Below are positions 37,341 to 46,814 of a stretch of 64,000 nucleotides of DNA, piece after piece. The stretch lies in assembly GCF_010131535.1 (NCBI RefSeq), contig NZ_WUBS01000003.1, positions 62,001-126,000 of the forward strand, given 5' to 3'. Positions within the stretch are counted from its first letter, which is position 1. Each line of letters starts with the position of its first letter. The translations under genes and the position numbers were made by a program. The stretch comes from Acerihabitans arboris (GTDB taxonomy: Bacteria > Pseudomonadota > Gammaproteobacteria > Enterobacterales > Enterobacteriaceae). The notes under the pieces are model-generated. The model did no database searches and had not been told where the DNA came from. It worked only from the letters and a program-made list of their open reading frames with translations.

Positions 37341-37429
37341 GGCAATCCCTGTTCCGAGGGAGAAACGATATCCCGGCCTGTATGCAGTTCGGCCATATTA
37401 TTGCCGATATGCGCGTCTGGATTAATCCG

Positions 37430-38608
37430 TTACAACCGTTCCACCACTAGAGCGATGCCCTGGCCGCCGCCGATGCATAACGTCGCCAGCCCGGTGGTTT
37501 TATCCCGGTTTTGCAGGGCGTGGATAAGCGTCACCAGGATGCGCGCGCCGCTGGCGCCGATAGGGTGGCCGAGCGCGATGGCGCCGCCGTTGACATTGAC
37601 CCGCAGCGGATCAAAATCCAGATCGCGCTGTACCGCCAGGAACTGGGCGGCGAACGCTTCGTTGGCCTCGATCAAATCGATATCCTTTACCGCCATGCCC
37701 GCTTTAGCCAGCGCCTGCTGCGTGGCGGGGATCGGGCCAAGGCCCATGACATCGGCGGCGACGCCGGCCGACGCCCAACTGCGGATACGCGCCAGGGGCG
37801 TGATGCCCTGCGCGCGCGCCGCCTTTTCCGCCATCAGCACCAGCGTTGCCGCCGCGTCGTTGATGCCAGACGCATTGCCTGCGGTCACCGTGCCGTCGTC
37901 CTGGAACGCCGGGCGCAGCGCGGCCAGGGAGGCGAGCGTGGTGCCGGCGCGCGGGAATTCGTCGCGATCGAACAGACGCTGCTCTTTTTTAACCTGTAGC
38001 CGGATCGGCACTATTTCAGCGGCAAAGCGGTTTTCGCTGATAGCTGCCAGCGCCTTGCGCTGCGAATCCACCGCCACCTGATCCTGCTCTTCGCGGCTCA
38101 GCCGATAGCGTTGGGCAATATTTTCCGCGGTGAAGCCCATGTGGAAATCATTAAAAGCGCACCATAGGCCGTCGCGGATCATCACGTCCACCAGCTTGCC
38201 GTCCCCCATGCGGTAGCCTTGGCGCGCCTTTTCCAGCAAATAGGGCGCGGCGCTCATATTTTCCATGCCGCCGGCCAGACAGACCTGGTTGTCCCCGCAT
38301 AAAATAGACTGCGCGGCTAGTACTACGGTTTTCAGGCCGGAGCCGCAGACCTTGTTCACCGTCAGCGACGGCGTGGCCAGCGGCAGGCCGGCGTTGCGCG
38401 CCACCTGATGGGCCGGATTCTGGCCCAGGCCGGCCTGGAGCACGTTACCGAGCATGACCTCGTCAATGGCCAGATCGTCCGGCAGCCCGGCCAGGTTGGC
38501 TCGCACCGTGGCCACGCCCAGCTCCACGGCGGAGGTGTTGGCCAGGCTGCCGGCAAATTTACCGATGGCCGTTCTTTTGGCGCTGACAATCACGACTGAA
38601 TCATTCAT
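37430..38608 (-). CDS. atoB: Acetyl-CoA acetyltransferase (thiolase), third copy
   Basis: A 392-residue thiolase. Catalytic residues are in [12 protein letters not shown] near residue 88, [13 protein letters not shown] near 348 and [12 protein letters not shown] near 378. It splits acetoacetyl-CoA to two acetyl-CoA. The start overlaps the atoA stop by 4 bp (ATGA at 38605-38608), so the three ato-like genes are translationally coupled. With CitMHS and AtuA genes upstream the operon resembles ato of E. coli but with another transporter in place of AtoE. Confidence 0.92.
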   Translation of the reverse strand: MNDSVVIVSAKRTAIGKFAGSLANTSAVELGVATVRANLAGLPDDLAIDEVMLGNVLQAGLGQNPAHQVARNAGLPLATPSLTVNKVCGSGLKTVVLAAQSILCGDNQVCLAGGMENMSAAPYLLEKARQGYRMGDGKLVDVMIRDGLWCAFNDFHMGFTAENIAQRYRLSREEQDQVAVDSQRKALAAISENRFAAEIVPIRLQVKKEQRLFDRDEFPRAGTTLASLAALRPAFQDDGTVTAGNASGINDAAATLVLMAEKAARAQGITPLARIRSWASAGVAADVMGLGPIPATQQALAKAGMAVKDIDLIEANEAFAAQFLAVQRDLDFDPLRVNVNGGAIALGHPIGASGARILVTLIHALQNRDKTTGLATLCIGGGQGIALVVERL

Positions 38609-39255
38609 TGGGCGACCTCGGACTGTTGCAGGGAGGCGGAGACGATAAACGCGGCGTCGGTTTTGGCGCGCAGCTCGCCAAGGGTGATGTCCGCGCTGAT
38701 TTCGTCCAGGATCATGTGTCCGTCGTGGAAGCTAAATACCGCCAGCTCGGTAACCACCTTGCTGACTTTATTGACCGCGGTCAGCGGATAGGTGCAGTTG
38801 CGCAGCAGTTTGGCCTCGCCGTTTTTGGCGCAGTGCTCCATGGCGATGATCACGCGTTTGGCGCCCACCACCAGATCCATGGCCCCGCCCATGCCGGGTA
38901 CCATTTTGCCCGGCACCATCCAGTTGGCCAGGCTGCCGTGTTGGTCCACCTGCAGGCCGCCCAGCACGCAGACGTCCACGTGGCCGCCGCGGATCAGGGC
39001 AAACGAGAAGGCGCTGTCAAACATGGCGGCGCCGGGGATCATGCCGCAGGGTTGGCCGCCGGCGTTGACCAGTTTGGCGTTGGCGGCGGTGATCGGACCC
39101 AAGCCGAGAAAACCGTTTTCCGATTGGAAGGTAACGTCGATGCCGGCCGGCAGGTAATTGGCGACCTGGGTGGGCAGGCCGATCCCCAGGTTGACGACAT
39201 CGCCGTCGTGCAATTCCAGCGCGACGCGGCGGGCAATACGTTCTTTAGCGTTCAT
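38605..39255 (-). CDS. atoA: Acetate CoA-transferase subunit beta (AtoA-like)
   Basis: A 216-residue beta subunit very close in pattern to E. coli Ato[27 protein letters not shown], the catalytic-Glu motif [12 protein letters not shown] near residue 43, [22 protein letters not shown] and [16 protein letters not shown]. With subunit AtoD it moves CoA from acetyl- or butyryl-CoA onto acetoacetate. The start overlaps the atoD stop by 4 bp. The C-terminus ends near the atoB start. Confidence 0.93.
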   Translation of the reverse strand: MNAKERIARRVALELHDGDVVNLGIGLPTQVANYLPAGIDVTFQSENGFLGLGPITAANAKLVNAGGQPCGMIPGAAMFDSAFSFALIRGGHVDVCVLGGLQVDQHGSLANWMVPGKMVPGMGGAMDLVVGAKRVIIAMEHCAKNGEAKLLRNCTYPLTAVNKVSKVVTELAVFSFHDGHMILDEISADITLGELRAKTDAAFIVSASLQQSEVAQ

Positions 39256-39911
39256 AGACCGGCTCCTGCAAACAGATAATCCACCAGTGCGCCGGGCGTG
39301 ACGATACGTTCGGGATCTAATTCCCCCGTCTCCCGGATGCCGTCGTACTGGGCCACCACCAGGTCGGCCGCCAGCGCCATCAGCGGGTTGAAATTACGCG
39401 CGGTCAGGCGATAGACCAGATTGCCCAGCCGGTCGGCATGGTGGGATTCCAGAATGGCCAGATCGGCGCGCAGCGGGCGTTCCAGCAGGTAGGTGATGCC
39501 ATCGAGGGTGATGGTCTGCTTGTTTTCCGCCACCACCGTGCCGACGCCTGTGAGTGTAAGAAAACCGCCCAGGCCCGCGCCGCCGGCGCGGATTTGCTCC
39601 GCCAGCGTGCCCTGCGGCACCAGCGCCACTTCCAGTTCGCCAGCGATCATCTTGCGGCCGGTTTCCGGATTGGTGCCGATATGCGAGGCGATAACTTTTT
39701 TCACCTGGCCGCTGGCGATAAGGGGACCGACGCCGGTATCCACAAAACCGGTGTCATTGCCGATCAGCGTCAGGTCTTTTACGCCGGACTTAATAATTTC
39801 GTCGACTAAATAGTGCGGTGTGCCGATGCCCATAAAGCCGCCAAACATAATCGACATTCCGTCCCGCAGCAGGGCGCGGAATTGTAATTCGTCGATAGTT
39901 TTATTCTTCAT
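39252..39911 (-). CDS. atoD: Acetate CoA-transferase subunit alpha (AtoD-like)
   Basis: A 219-residue alpha subunit, length as E. coli AtoD (220). The stretches [58 protein letters not shown] and [17 protein letters not shown] match AtoD closely. The ATG at 39911 with AAGAGAA upstream is preferred over the start 18 bp earlier. A terminator-like hairpin lies just upstream (39949-39969), so its level may be set by readthrough or a separate promoter. Confidence 0.93.
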   Translation of the reverse strand: MKNKTIDELQFRALLRDGMSIMFGGFMGIGTPHYLVDEIIKSGVKDLTLIGNDTGFVDTGVGPLIASGQVKKVIASHIGTNPETGRKMIAGELEVALVPQGTLAEQIRAGGAGLGGFLTLTGVGTVVAENKQTITLDGITYLLERPLRADLAILESHHADRLGNLVYRLTARNFNPLMALAADLVVAQYDGIRETGELDPERIVTPGALVDYLFAGAGL

Positions 39912-39940
39912 AATATTCTCTTTGGACAAAATAATGCCGT

Positions 39941-39969
39941 AAAAAAGGAGGCGGGAATATATTCCGCCT
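39941..39969 (-). terminator. Rho-independent terminator or attenuator upstream of atoD
   Basis: Read on the minus strand, a stem (AGGCGG-AAT / ATT-CCCGCCT) is followed by CC and a run of six T. It lies between the small AtuA-domain gene and atoD, inside what otherwise looks like one operon, so it can reduce transcription into atoDAB. Confidence 0.6.
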
Positions 39970-40003
39970 GCTTTTCCCGACTTATTTTTACCGGGTAATG
40001 AGG

Positions 40004-40303
40004 TTAAATTTCCATATCCATCAGCGCCGAGCTCAGGCTCTTGCCATGCATGTCCAGCGCCAGGGAACGAGTGACGCCGCCGCCCAGGGCGTTATACATC
40101 ACAAAATTCAGTGCACCGATATTGGGTAACTCATAGCGTACTACGTCGCCATGCACAATATCGCCAAACCAGGAACGGACTTTTTCCGCCGTCACCGCCG
40201 CCTTTATTTTTTGGTAATCCGCACTATCGTAGGCAATTAAAGAAATATTGGAAATATTCCCTTTATCACCGGTACGGGAATGGGCTATTTCACGTAGTTT
40301 CAT
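40004..40303 (-). CDS. AtuA-like small domain protein (ferredoxin-fold)
   Basis: A 99-residue protein matching the C-terminal domain found in AtuA-type proteins: [24 protein letters not shown] at the start and [27 protein letters not shown] near the end. It starts at an ATG overlapping the stop of the large AtuA gene by 4 bp, so the two chains are made together and should bind each other. In many bacteria both domains are on one protein; here they are split. Function is unknown beyond a link to acyclic terpene and acyl-CoA breakdown. Confidence 0.85.
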   Translation of the reverse strand: MKLREIAHSRTGDKGNISNISLIAYDSADYQKIKAAVTAEKVRSWFGDIVHGDVVRYELPNIGALNFVMYNALGGGVTRSLALDMHGKSLSSALMDMEI

Positions 40304-41643
40304 TTCGCGCTCTCCAGATAATCGACCCGTGCCTGGGTTAATTTACGCGACAACAGGGTGGAATCCATGGCCAGGATCTCTTTAACCGATTTCATTACGG
40401 CGCCGCCGCCCGCCGGGCCGTTGGTGTATAGGGTTTCCACCTCATTACCCACCTGTACCGCCTGTTTGCGCGTCAGGCAGCGGGCCGCCACCCGCGCGCG
40501 AACTTCATAGGGCTCCCCGGGCCGGGAGCGCAGGGCGCCGTGCAGGGCATCGATGCCGATAAGGTCATAACGCGCCTCCTCTGGGGTAAACCGGCAGAGG
40601 CCAAAACGTTCGCGCACGATATCCAGCGCCAGTCGGCCGCGAGCCACCGCGCCGGGACCGGCGTAGGAAATTTCCCCCTCGCCGATAAACCCGTCCTGGT
40701 AACCGACCGAGACTTTCAGCGTGTCGGTGCGCGGCCGCCCGGTGGCGCCGGCGACGGCCACGGCGTCGTCGCCCTGCGCCGTGAAGGTGACGCCGCTGAA
40801 GTCCGCCACCACGTCCGGGGTCAGGTAGCGATCCGGGCGGTGGATTTCATACATCAGCTGCTCTTTGCAGGTATCGACACAGACCCGGCCGCCGGAGCCG
40901 GCCACCTTGGTGATAACGGCGTCGCCCCGTTCGGTCACCTCGGCAATGGGGAAGCCCAGGCGGGCCAAGCCCTGCACGTCCTTATAGCCCGGATCGGCGT
41001 AATAACCGCCGGTAACCTGGCCGCCGCACTCCAGCAGATGGCCGATGCAGGTGCCTTTGCCCAGCCGTTCCCAGTCGTCAAACGCCCAGTTAAATGCATG
41101 GATCATCGGCGACAGGAACAGCGAGGGATCGGCGACGCGCCCGGCAATCACCACGTTGGCCCCGCCGGCCAGCGCCTGCACCAGGCCTTCGGCGCCCATA
41201 TAGGCATTGGCCGACAGGATATTTTTACCGGATTCGGACACCGGCGCGCCGGCTTCGTCCAGGGTAAGATCTTCTTTGATCAGCGTGGCGTAGACATCAT
41301 CGCCGGTGACGACCGCCACTTTTACGTCAGGCAATCCGAGCTCGCGGGCCAGGGCAACCACCGCGTCGCCGGCGGCCGGCGGATTAGCCGAGCCCATATT
41401 GGTGATAATGGTGATGCCTTTCTCCCGGCACAGCGGCAACACCGCCCGCATACGGTCTTCGAGCAGTTCGTTATATCCCCTGGCGGGATCCTGTTGCTTT
41501 TGTTTCTGGCCGATGGCGATGGTGCGTTCCGCCAGGCATTCAAACACCAGATAATCGATATCGCCTTTTTGCGCCAGCTCAACCGCCGGTTCGATACGAT
41601 CCCCGGCATAACCGGCGCCGGAACCTATTCTGATTTTTTTCAT
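40300..41643 (-). CDS. AtuA family protein (DUF1446), large part
   Basis: A 447-residue protein with the DUF1446/AtuA pattern: KIRIGSGAGYAGDRIEPAVELAQ at the start, ITNMGSANPPAAGDAVVALAREL, LSANAYMGAEGLVQALAGGANVVIAGRVADPSLFLSPMIHAFNW and HLLECGGQVTGGYYADPG. AtuA is needed for growth on citronellol-type terpenes in Pseudomonas, but its reaction is not established. It sits between a CitMHS carrier gene and the small AtuA-domain gene, upstream of atoDAB. Start ATG 41643 has AAGGAT upstream. Confidence 0.88.
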   Translation of the reverse strand: MKKIRIGSGAGYAGDRIEPAVELAQKGDIDYLVFECLAERTIAIGQKQKQQDPARGYNELLEDRMRAVLPLCREKGITIITNMGSANPPAAGDAVVALARELGLPDVKVAVVTGDDVYATLIKEDLTLDEAGAPVSESGKNILSANAYMGAEGLVQALAGGANVVIAGRVADPSLFLSPMIHAFNWAFDDWERLGKGTCIGHLLECGGQVTGGYYADPGYKDVQGLARLGFPIAEVTERGDAVITKVAGSGGRVCVDTCKEQLMYEIHRPDRYLTPDVVADFSGVTFTAQGDDAVAVAGATGRPRTDTLKVSVGYQDGFIGEGEISYAGPGAVARGRLALDIVRERFGLCRFTPEEARYDLIGIDALHGALRSRPGEPYEVRARVAARCLTRKQAVQVGNEVETLYTNGPAGGGAVMKSVKEILAMDSTLLSRKLTQARVDYLESAK

Positions 41644-41684
41644 GATCTAATCCTTTGTTACTGCCTTGATTAAAATAGAGTTCG

Positions 41685-42989
41685 TTAAAATGGGAATACG
41701 CCGGTCAGCACCGCGGCAAAGGTCATGATGACGCTGGCCGCCCATAGGACCGGGATGGAAAATTTTTGGTGATCCGCCAGGTCGACCCCGGCAAGACTGA
41801 CCAGCAGAAAGGTGGCCGGCGTCAGCGGGCTAACGGCAAAACCGGTGGTCATCTGGCCGAGTACCGATGCCTGGGCCACCTGGATGGCGGGGATACCCAG
41901 CAGCTGCAGGGTGTGGGCGATAACCGGCATGATGCCGAAGTAGTAGGAATCGGGGTCGAACACCAGGCTCAGCGGCATGGCGATCAGGCCGACGATAAAG
42001 GGAATATGCGAGGCAAAGGCCTGCGGCATAAACCCCACCGCCGCCTCGGACATCGCCTTGAGCATGCCGGCGCCGCCCATGATGCCGGTAAAGGCGCCCG
42101 CCGCGAACAGGATGCTGGCCATCATCAGCGCCGCCTTGGCATGGGCGTTAATCCGCTCCTTCTGCATTTCCACATTGGGGTAGTTGATCATCAGCGCCAG
42201 CGTCAGGGCAATCATAAACGCCACCGTGGGGGAGATGCGGGTCAGCACCATGGTGCCGATAACCGCCACTACCAGGCCGAGATTAATCCAGAACAAGTGG
42301 GGACGGCGCAAGGCGCGCTCCTGCTCGTTAAGCTCCTTATGGTGGACGGCATCGTCGGCGGCGGCCTGGAAATGCGCGGCGCCCAGGCGTTTTTCCTCTT
42401 TTTTGCCCCAGTAGCAGCCCATGGCCACCATAAACAACAGGCCCGCCACCTGGGCCGGGATCAGCGGCAGGAACAGATCGTGGGTAGGGATACCGAGCGC
42501 CGCCGACGCGCGGATCATCGGCCCGGTCCAGGGCAGGAAGTTCACCCCGGCGCTGAGCGCGGTAATGCCCACCAGGATGCGTTTATCCATACCGAGGCGG
42601 TTAAACAGCGGCAACATGGTGGGAATGGTGATCAAAAACGTGACCGCGCCATTGCCGTCAAGGTGGGCAATCAGGGCCAGGATGCCGGTGCCGATGATGA
42701 TCTTGACCGGATTGGTGCCGACAAAACGCAGGATGCCGCGGATAATGGGATCGAACATGCCCGCATCGGTCACCACGCCAAAGAAAGTGATGGCGAACAC
42801 GAACATCGCCGCCATCGGCGCCAGTTTGGTAATGCCTTCAATGATGAACTTCGCCGTGTCGGTGCCGCTGCCCGCCGCCAGGGCGCCGATGACCGGAATG
42901 ACAATCAGCGCCACCAGGGGGGACATGCGTTTGGACATGATAAAAAATAACAGCGTGGCTATGGTGAGCACACCAATTAACGCCAACAT
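41685..42989 (-). CDS. CitMHS-family carboxylate transporter
   Basis: A 434-residue inner-membrane carrier with 11-13 hydrophobic segments. The pattern LVALIVIPVIGALAAGSG, LAPMAAMFVFAITFFGVVTDAGMFDP, HLDGNGAVTFLITIPTMLPLF and LPWTGPMIRASAALG is that of CitMHS transporters (metal-citrate:proton symporters and relatives). The substrate here is probably an organic acid fed to the Atu/Ato enzymes. It is the first gene of the operon, with AGGAGA before the ATG at 42989. An FNR box lies 260 bp upstream. Confidence 0.88.
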   Translation of the reverse strand: MLALIGVLTIATLLFFIMSKRMSPLVALIVIPVIGALAAGSGTDTAKFIIEGITKLAPMAAMFVFAITFFGVVTDAGMFDPIIRGILRFVGTNPVKIIIGTGILALIAHLDGNGAVTFLITIPTMLPLFNRLGMDKRILVGITALSAGVNFLPWTGPMIRASAALGIPTHDLFLPLIPAQVAGLLFMVAMGCYWGKKEEKRLGAAHFQAAADDAVHHKELNEQERALRRPHLFWINLGLVVAVIGTMVLTRISPTVAFMIALTLALMINYPNVEMQKERINAHAKAALMMASILFAAGAFTGIMGGAGMLKAMSEAAVGFMPQAFASHIPFIVGLIAMPLSLVFDPDSYYFGIMPVIAHTLQLLGIPAIQVAQASVLGQMTTGFAVSPLTPATFLLVSLAGVDLADHQKFSIPVLWAASVIMTFAAVLTGVFPF

Positions 42990-43456
42990 AGGGTTCTCCT
43001 TATAATTTATATTTCTCCAGCTAATAACGTTATCGTTACATTAAATTAAAATATTTTTGACTTAAATATACGTTAGCCGTTTTAGCGTCGAGTGTTCTAT
43101 CGGGTGTTCAACTGCGGATATTTCTAGCATACCCCAGGTGCATCCTGCTAATCGGTAATTAAAATAAGTAATAAATAATTGCGGTAAAAGATATTTATCA
43201 GCGCCACCTATTGATTCATTTGTCGCGGTGATGTTGATTATTGTTGATTTAAATCAAACAGTTGTTTTTTCTTTTCGCCTTGCGTCAAAAAAAAAGCCCT
43301 TCGGGTTCATGCTTTTTTATTTCCGGGCGTTTTTTTAGCAATAAATATGGTTAAATTAAATGAGCGCTGGATCATAAAAACATTTCGGCTGATAAGGAAT
43401 GCAAAGCCGGACGGATTAAAGTGCAGCATTACTGTATAAGCGGCGAGGAAGGAAGG
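42990..43456. promoter_or_regulatory. Divergent control region, CitMHS / LysR
   Basis: A 467-bp AT-rich region between divergent genes. It holds the FNR box and, at 43288-43336, a run AAAAAAAAAGCCC-TTCG-GG followed by TTTTTT and a second T7 run, which resembles a terminator or attenuator on the plus strand. No gene is visible. Confidence 0.55.
43244..43257. promoter_or_regulatory. Perfect FNR box
   Basis: TTGATTTAAATCAA matches the FNR consensus TTGAT-N4-ATCAA exactly and is fully palindromic. Its centre is about 261 bp before the CitMHS start and 206 bp before the LysR start. Anaerobic control of the operon is inferred. Confidence 0.75.
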
Positions 43457-44359
43457 ATGAATTTATCGATCAAACAGCTGCGCGCTTTCCTTATATTAAG
43501 CGAAGTGGACAGTTTTACCCGCGCGGCGAAGAAATTTAATTTATCCCAGCCGGCCTTTAGCGCGCTGATTGCCGGCCTGGAGGAGGAAATCGGCTACCGG
43601 CTGTTTGATCGGGATACCCGCCGGGTGCAGTTGAACGCCAACGGCATTCATTTTATCGATCTGGCCAGGCGGCTGGTGCAAAACCACGACGATGCCGTCA
43701 ATGAAATCGCCGCCCGCGCGGCGGGGGGCAACAGCACCGTAACACTGGCGATACTGCCTTCCCTGGCCGTGGAGTGGCTGCCGGAAGTGCTGGTGCAGCA
43801 TAGTCTGGTACATCCGGACACCCGGGTGGATTTGCTGGATACCCAATGGGATCGCTGCCTGAAGGCTCTGCTGGACAACCAGGCGGATCTGGCGCTGACC
43901 GCGGGCCAGCCTTTGGCGAAAATATTTAACTCCACCCTGCTGTTTTCCGACAAATTTTATTTGCTGTGTCACCGCAACCATCCGCTGGCGCGACTGGACA
44001 GGGTGGATCTTTCTGACATCGGGCGCTACCCGTTTATCGGCTTTTCGCCCGGGACCAGCATCCGGCAGTATACCGATCGGCTATGCGAAATGGTGGGAGA
44101 GAGTTTCAACTATCAACAGCAGGTGCGCCAACTGACCACCATGATGGGCCTGATTGCCGCTAACTATGGGGTGAGTATTACCACGGGACTGACACTGTTT
44201 CAGTTCCGGCATAAGGATATCGTCATCATTCCTTTCCGGGATCTGGCGCTGGAGCGCGCTATTTATCTGGTTACGATGAAAGGACGGCGTCTCTCCCCCT
44301 GCGCCCAGGAATTTATCAACTTTATCGTACGGCAGGCGCAGGATTTCCAGCCGTGTTGA
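43457..44359 (+). CDS. LysR-family regulator, divergent from the CitMHS-Atu-ato operon
   Basis: A 300-residue LysR-type protein with helix-turn-helix at residues 3-60 (DSFTRAAKKFNLSQPAFSALIAGLEEEIGYRLFDRDTRRVQL) and an effector domain from about 90 onward (TVTLAILPSLAVEWLPEVLVQ). The ATG at 43457 is preferred; GGAAGGAAGG directly before it acts as ribosome-binding site. Its divergent position relative to the CitMHS gene is the classic layout for a LysR activator of that operon. It converges with the P-type ATPase gene. Confidence 0.88.
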   Translation: MNLSIKQLRAFLILSEVDSFTRAAKKFNLSQPAFSALIAGLEEEIGYRLFDRDTRRVQLNANGIHFIDLARRLVQNHDDAVNEIAARAAGGNSTVTLAILPSLAVEWLPEVLVQHSLVHPDTRVDLLDTQWDRCLKALLDNQADLALTAGQPLAKIFNSTLLFSDKFYLLCHRNHPLARLDRVDLSDIGRYPFIGFSPGTSIRQYTDRLCEMVGESFNYQQQVRQLTTMMGLIAANYGVSITTGLTLFQFRHKDIVIIPFRDLALERAIYLVTMKGRRLSPCAQEFINFIVRQAQDFQPC

Positions 44360-44451
44360 TTTACCCCGAATGTACTCAATGCCCCCCCTGCCGATATCCA
44401 TCACATGCGCGACTGCTACGCCAGTACCGATAATGGATATCACGCAGACGG

Positions 44452-46734
44452 TTACCGGCGCGTCAATCTGAGTCCGTTCGCCACCACCAGCAGGCTGGCC
44501 CCCATGTCGGCGAAGACCGCCATCCACATGGTGGCCATACCCAGCATGGCCAATGCCAGAAAGACGGCCTTGATGCCCAAGGCCAGCGCGATATTCTGCA
44601 CCAGCACCGTCCGGGTCGCACGCGACAGACGAACGAAGCGCACGATTTTATTCAGATCGTCATCCATCAGCGCCACGTCGGCGGTTTCAATGGCGGTATC
44701 GGTCCCCGCCGCTCCCATGGCAAAACCGATGTCGGCCCTCGCCAGGGCGGGCGCATCGTTAATGCCGTCGCCAACCATACCCACCTTGCCGCGCCGCGCG
44801 TACTCCGCCACCGCCCGCTGCTTATCTTCCGGCAGTTGATCGCCCAAGACGTCATCGATGCCGACCTGGCCGGCGATAGCGCGGGCGGTATGGATATTGT
44901 CGCCGGTGAGCATCACGGTCTTGATGCCCAGCTCATGCAACGCCCCGATAGCGGCGCGGCTGCTGTCCTTAACGGTATCCGCCACCGCGAACAGCGCCAG
45001 CACGCGCTCGCCGTCGCTGAGCAAGACCACGGTCTTGCCCTGCCGCTCCAATTCACCGAGCCGCGCCTCCAGATCGGCAGAGCAGACCCCGAGTTCATGA
45101 ATTAGCCGATGATTACCGAACTGGTACTTAACCCCGTCCACAGTGCCGCGCACCCCGCGGCCTGGCAGCGCGCCAAACGCCGTTACCTCCGGCAGCGCAT
45201 CGCCCTTTTGCCGCCCCGCCGCTACGGCGCGTGAGACCGGATGATCCGAGCGGGCGGCGATGCCTGCGGCGATACGCACCGGGTCCAGCCCTGCATCCTG
45301 CGCCAATACCACCGTATCGGTTAACGCCGGTTTGCCATGGGTAATGGTGCCGGTCTTGTCCAGCGCCAGCCAGGCGAGCTTGTGGCCTTCCTCCAGATAG
45401 GCGCCGCCCTTGATCAGAATGCCATGTCGGGCGGCAGCGCCCAGGCCGCTGACGATGGTTACCGGCGTCGAAATCACCAGGGCGCACGGGCAGGCGATAA
45501 CCAGCATCACCAGCGCCCGGTACGCCCATTCGAACCAGCCGCCGCCAAAAAACAGCGGCGCCAGTACGGCGATGGCCAGGGCGAGTACAAACACCGCCGG
45601 GGTATAAATTTTGGCGAACCGGTCGATAAACCGCGCGGTGGGCGCGCGCGCGCCCTGCGCTTCCTCGACCGCGTGGATAATGCGCGCCAGCGTCGAATTC
45701 ATGGCGGCGGCCGTGACCCGGAATTCAATCGCGCCCGACCCGTTAATCGTGCCGGCAAATACCGTATCGCCGGCGGTTTTCTCGACCGGCAGGCTCTCGC
45801 CGGTAATCGGCGCCTGGTCCACGCTGGATTGGCCGTCGGTGATAACGCCGTCGAGGGCGATGCGTTCGCCGGGTTTTACCCGCACGATCCGTCCCGGCTC
45901 AATATCCCCGGCGGATACGTCGGCCCAGCCACCGTCCGGCAGCCGCACCGTCGCCAGTTCCGGCGTAAGTTGCACCAGTCCGCGGATAGCGTTGCGCGCC
46001 CGGTCGAGCGACTTCGCTTCGATAAGTTCCGCCAGGGTGAACAGCACCATCACCATCGCCGCTTCGGGCCATTGGCCGATAAGCAGCGCCCCGGTAACGG
46101 CAATGCTCATCAACGCATTGATATTGAGATTGCCATGGCGCAGCGCGATCCAACCCTTTTTGTAGGTGCCCAGGCCCCCGATGGCAATTGCCGCCAGCGC
46201 CAGCACAGCGCCGATCCATACCGGCCATCCCGCCCAGTGGACCATCTCCGCGCCCAGCGCCGCCGCACCCGCCAGCGCCAGCGGCCACCAGGGCTTGGCG
46301 TCAGGCTCAGGTACGGCCAGGGCGGCACCCGTCGTCGGGTCCGCCGCCGGCCGGCTATCCATGCCCAACTCCCGGATAGCAGCCTCTAGGGCGGGCAGCG
46401 CGCCGTCGTCGTGTGCGACGGTCAGCACCCGTCCCATCAGATTGAACTCCATGCCCTGTACGGCGGGCATCCCGCCCAGCTTCTTGCGGATCATTCCTTC
46501 CTCGGTGGGACAATCCATCTGGTCAATATACAACCGGCTTAACCGGACGCCTGCGGGAAGACCGGCTGCGCCAAGAGCGGCATCGCCCGGCCCTATAGAT
46601 TGCGCCGTATCCGCCGTGCAGCAGGGTTGCCGTGGGGCCGGTCTATCCCGATCGGCCGGCTTTTCCTGCCCCGTGGCCTCGGCATGACAGCAGTCGGGCG
46701 GCGTGATAACAGGGGTGATGCGCTGAATGTCCAT
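44452..46734 (-). CDS. zntA: Zn/Cd/Pb-exporting P1B-type ATPase
   Basis: A 760-residue heavy-metal ATPase. After a His/Cys-rich leader (CCHAEA, QPCCTAD) comes an HMA domain in which the usual GMDCxxC is DQMDCPTEEGMIRKKL. Membrane metal site ACPCALVIS, phosphorylation site DKTGTITHGK, and GDGINDAPALARADIG are present, with eight hydrophobic segments. The CPC and MDCPTEE features place it with ZntA/CadA rather than copper pumps. The ATG at 46734 has AGGAGC upstream. It is divergent from a MerR gene across a MerR-type promoter. Expected role: export of Zn, Cd or Pb from the cytoplasm. Confidence 0.92.
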   Translation of the reverse strand: MDIQRITPVITPPDCCHAEATGQEKPADRDRPAPRQPCCTADTAQSIGPGDAALGAAGLPAGVRLSRLYIDQMDCPTEEGMIRKKLGGMPAVQGMEFNLMGRVLTVAHDDGALPALEAAIRELGMDSRPAADPTTGAALAVPEPDAKPWWPLALAGAAALGAEMVHWAGWPVWIGAVLALAAIAIGGLGTYKKGWIALRHGNLNINALMSIAVTGALLIGQWPEAAMVMVLFTLAELIEAKSLDRARNAIRGLVQLTPELATVRLPDGGWADVSAGDIEPGRIVRVKPGERIALDGVITDGQSSVDQAPITGESLPVEKTAGDTVFAGTINGSGAIEFRVTAAAMNSTLARIIHAVEEAQGARAPTARFIDRFAKIYTPAVFVLALAIAVLAPLFFGGGWFEWAYRALVMLVIACPCALVISTPVTIVSGLGAAARHGILIKGGAYLEEGHKLAWLALDKTGTITHGKPALTDTVVLAQDAGLDPVRIAAGIAARSDHPVSRAVAAGRQKGDALPEVTAFGALPGRGVRGTVDGVKYQFGNHRLIHELGVCSADLEARLGELERQGKTVVLLSDGERVLALFAVADTVKDSSRAAIGALHELGIKTVMLTGDNIHTARAIAGQVGIDDVLGDQLPEDKQRAVAEYARRGKVGMVGDGINDAPALARADIGFAMGAAGTDTAIETADVALMDDDLNKIVRFVRLSRATRTVLVQNIALALGIKAVFLALAMLGMATMWMAVFADMGASLLVVANGLRLTRR

Positions 46735-46765
46735 GTCGTGCTCCTGATAATATTCTCTATAGCGT

Positions 46766-46796
46766 ATTGCACACCCTGAAGCTACTATAGAGTCAA
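46766..46796 (-). promoter_or_regulatory. MerR-type zntA promoter and operator
   Basis: On the minus strand TTGACT (-35) and TGCAAT (-10) are separated by 19 bp, longer than the usual 17 as in MerR-controlled promoters. The spacer holds a dyad (46773-46793) with half-sites ACCCTGAAG and CTATAGAGT around CTA, matching the CadR/PbrR/ZntR operator type. Confidence 0.75.
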
Positions 46797-46814
46797 GACA
46801 TAAAGGAGGCTGGC

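Noticed and set aside
43288-43336. A/T-run-flanked GCCC-TTCG-GG segment as a definite terminator
   Set aside because: The stem is short and imperfect, and no plus-strand gene ends before it. Mentioned only within the control-region entry.
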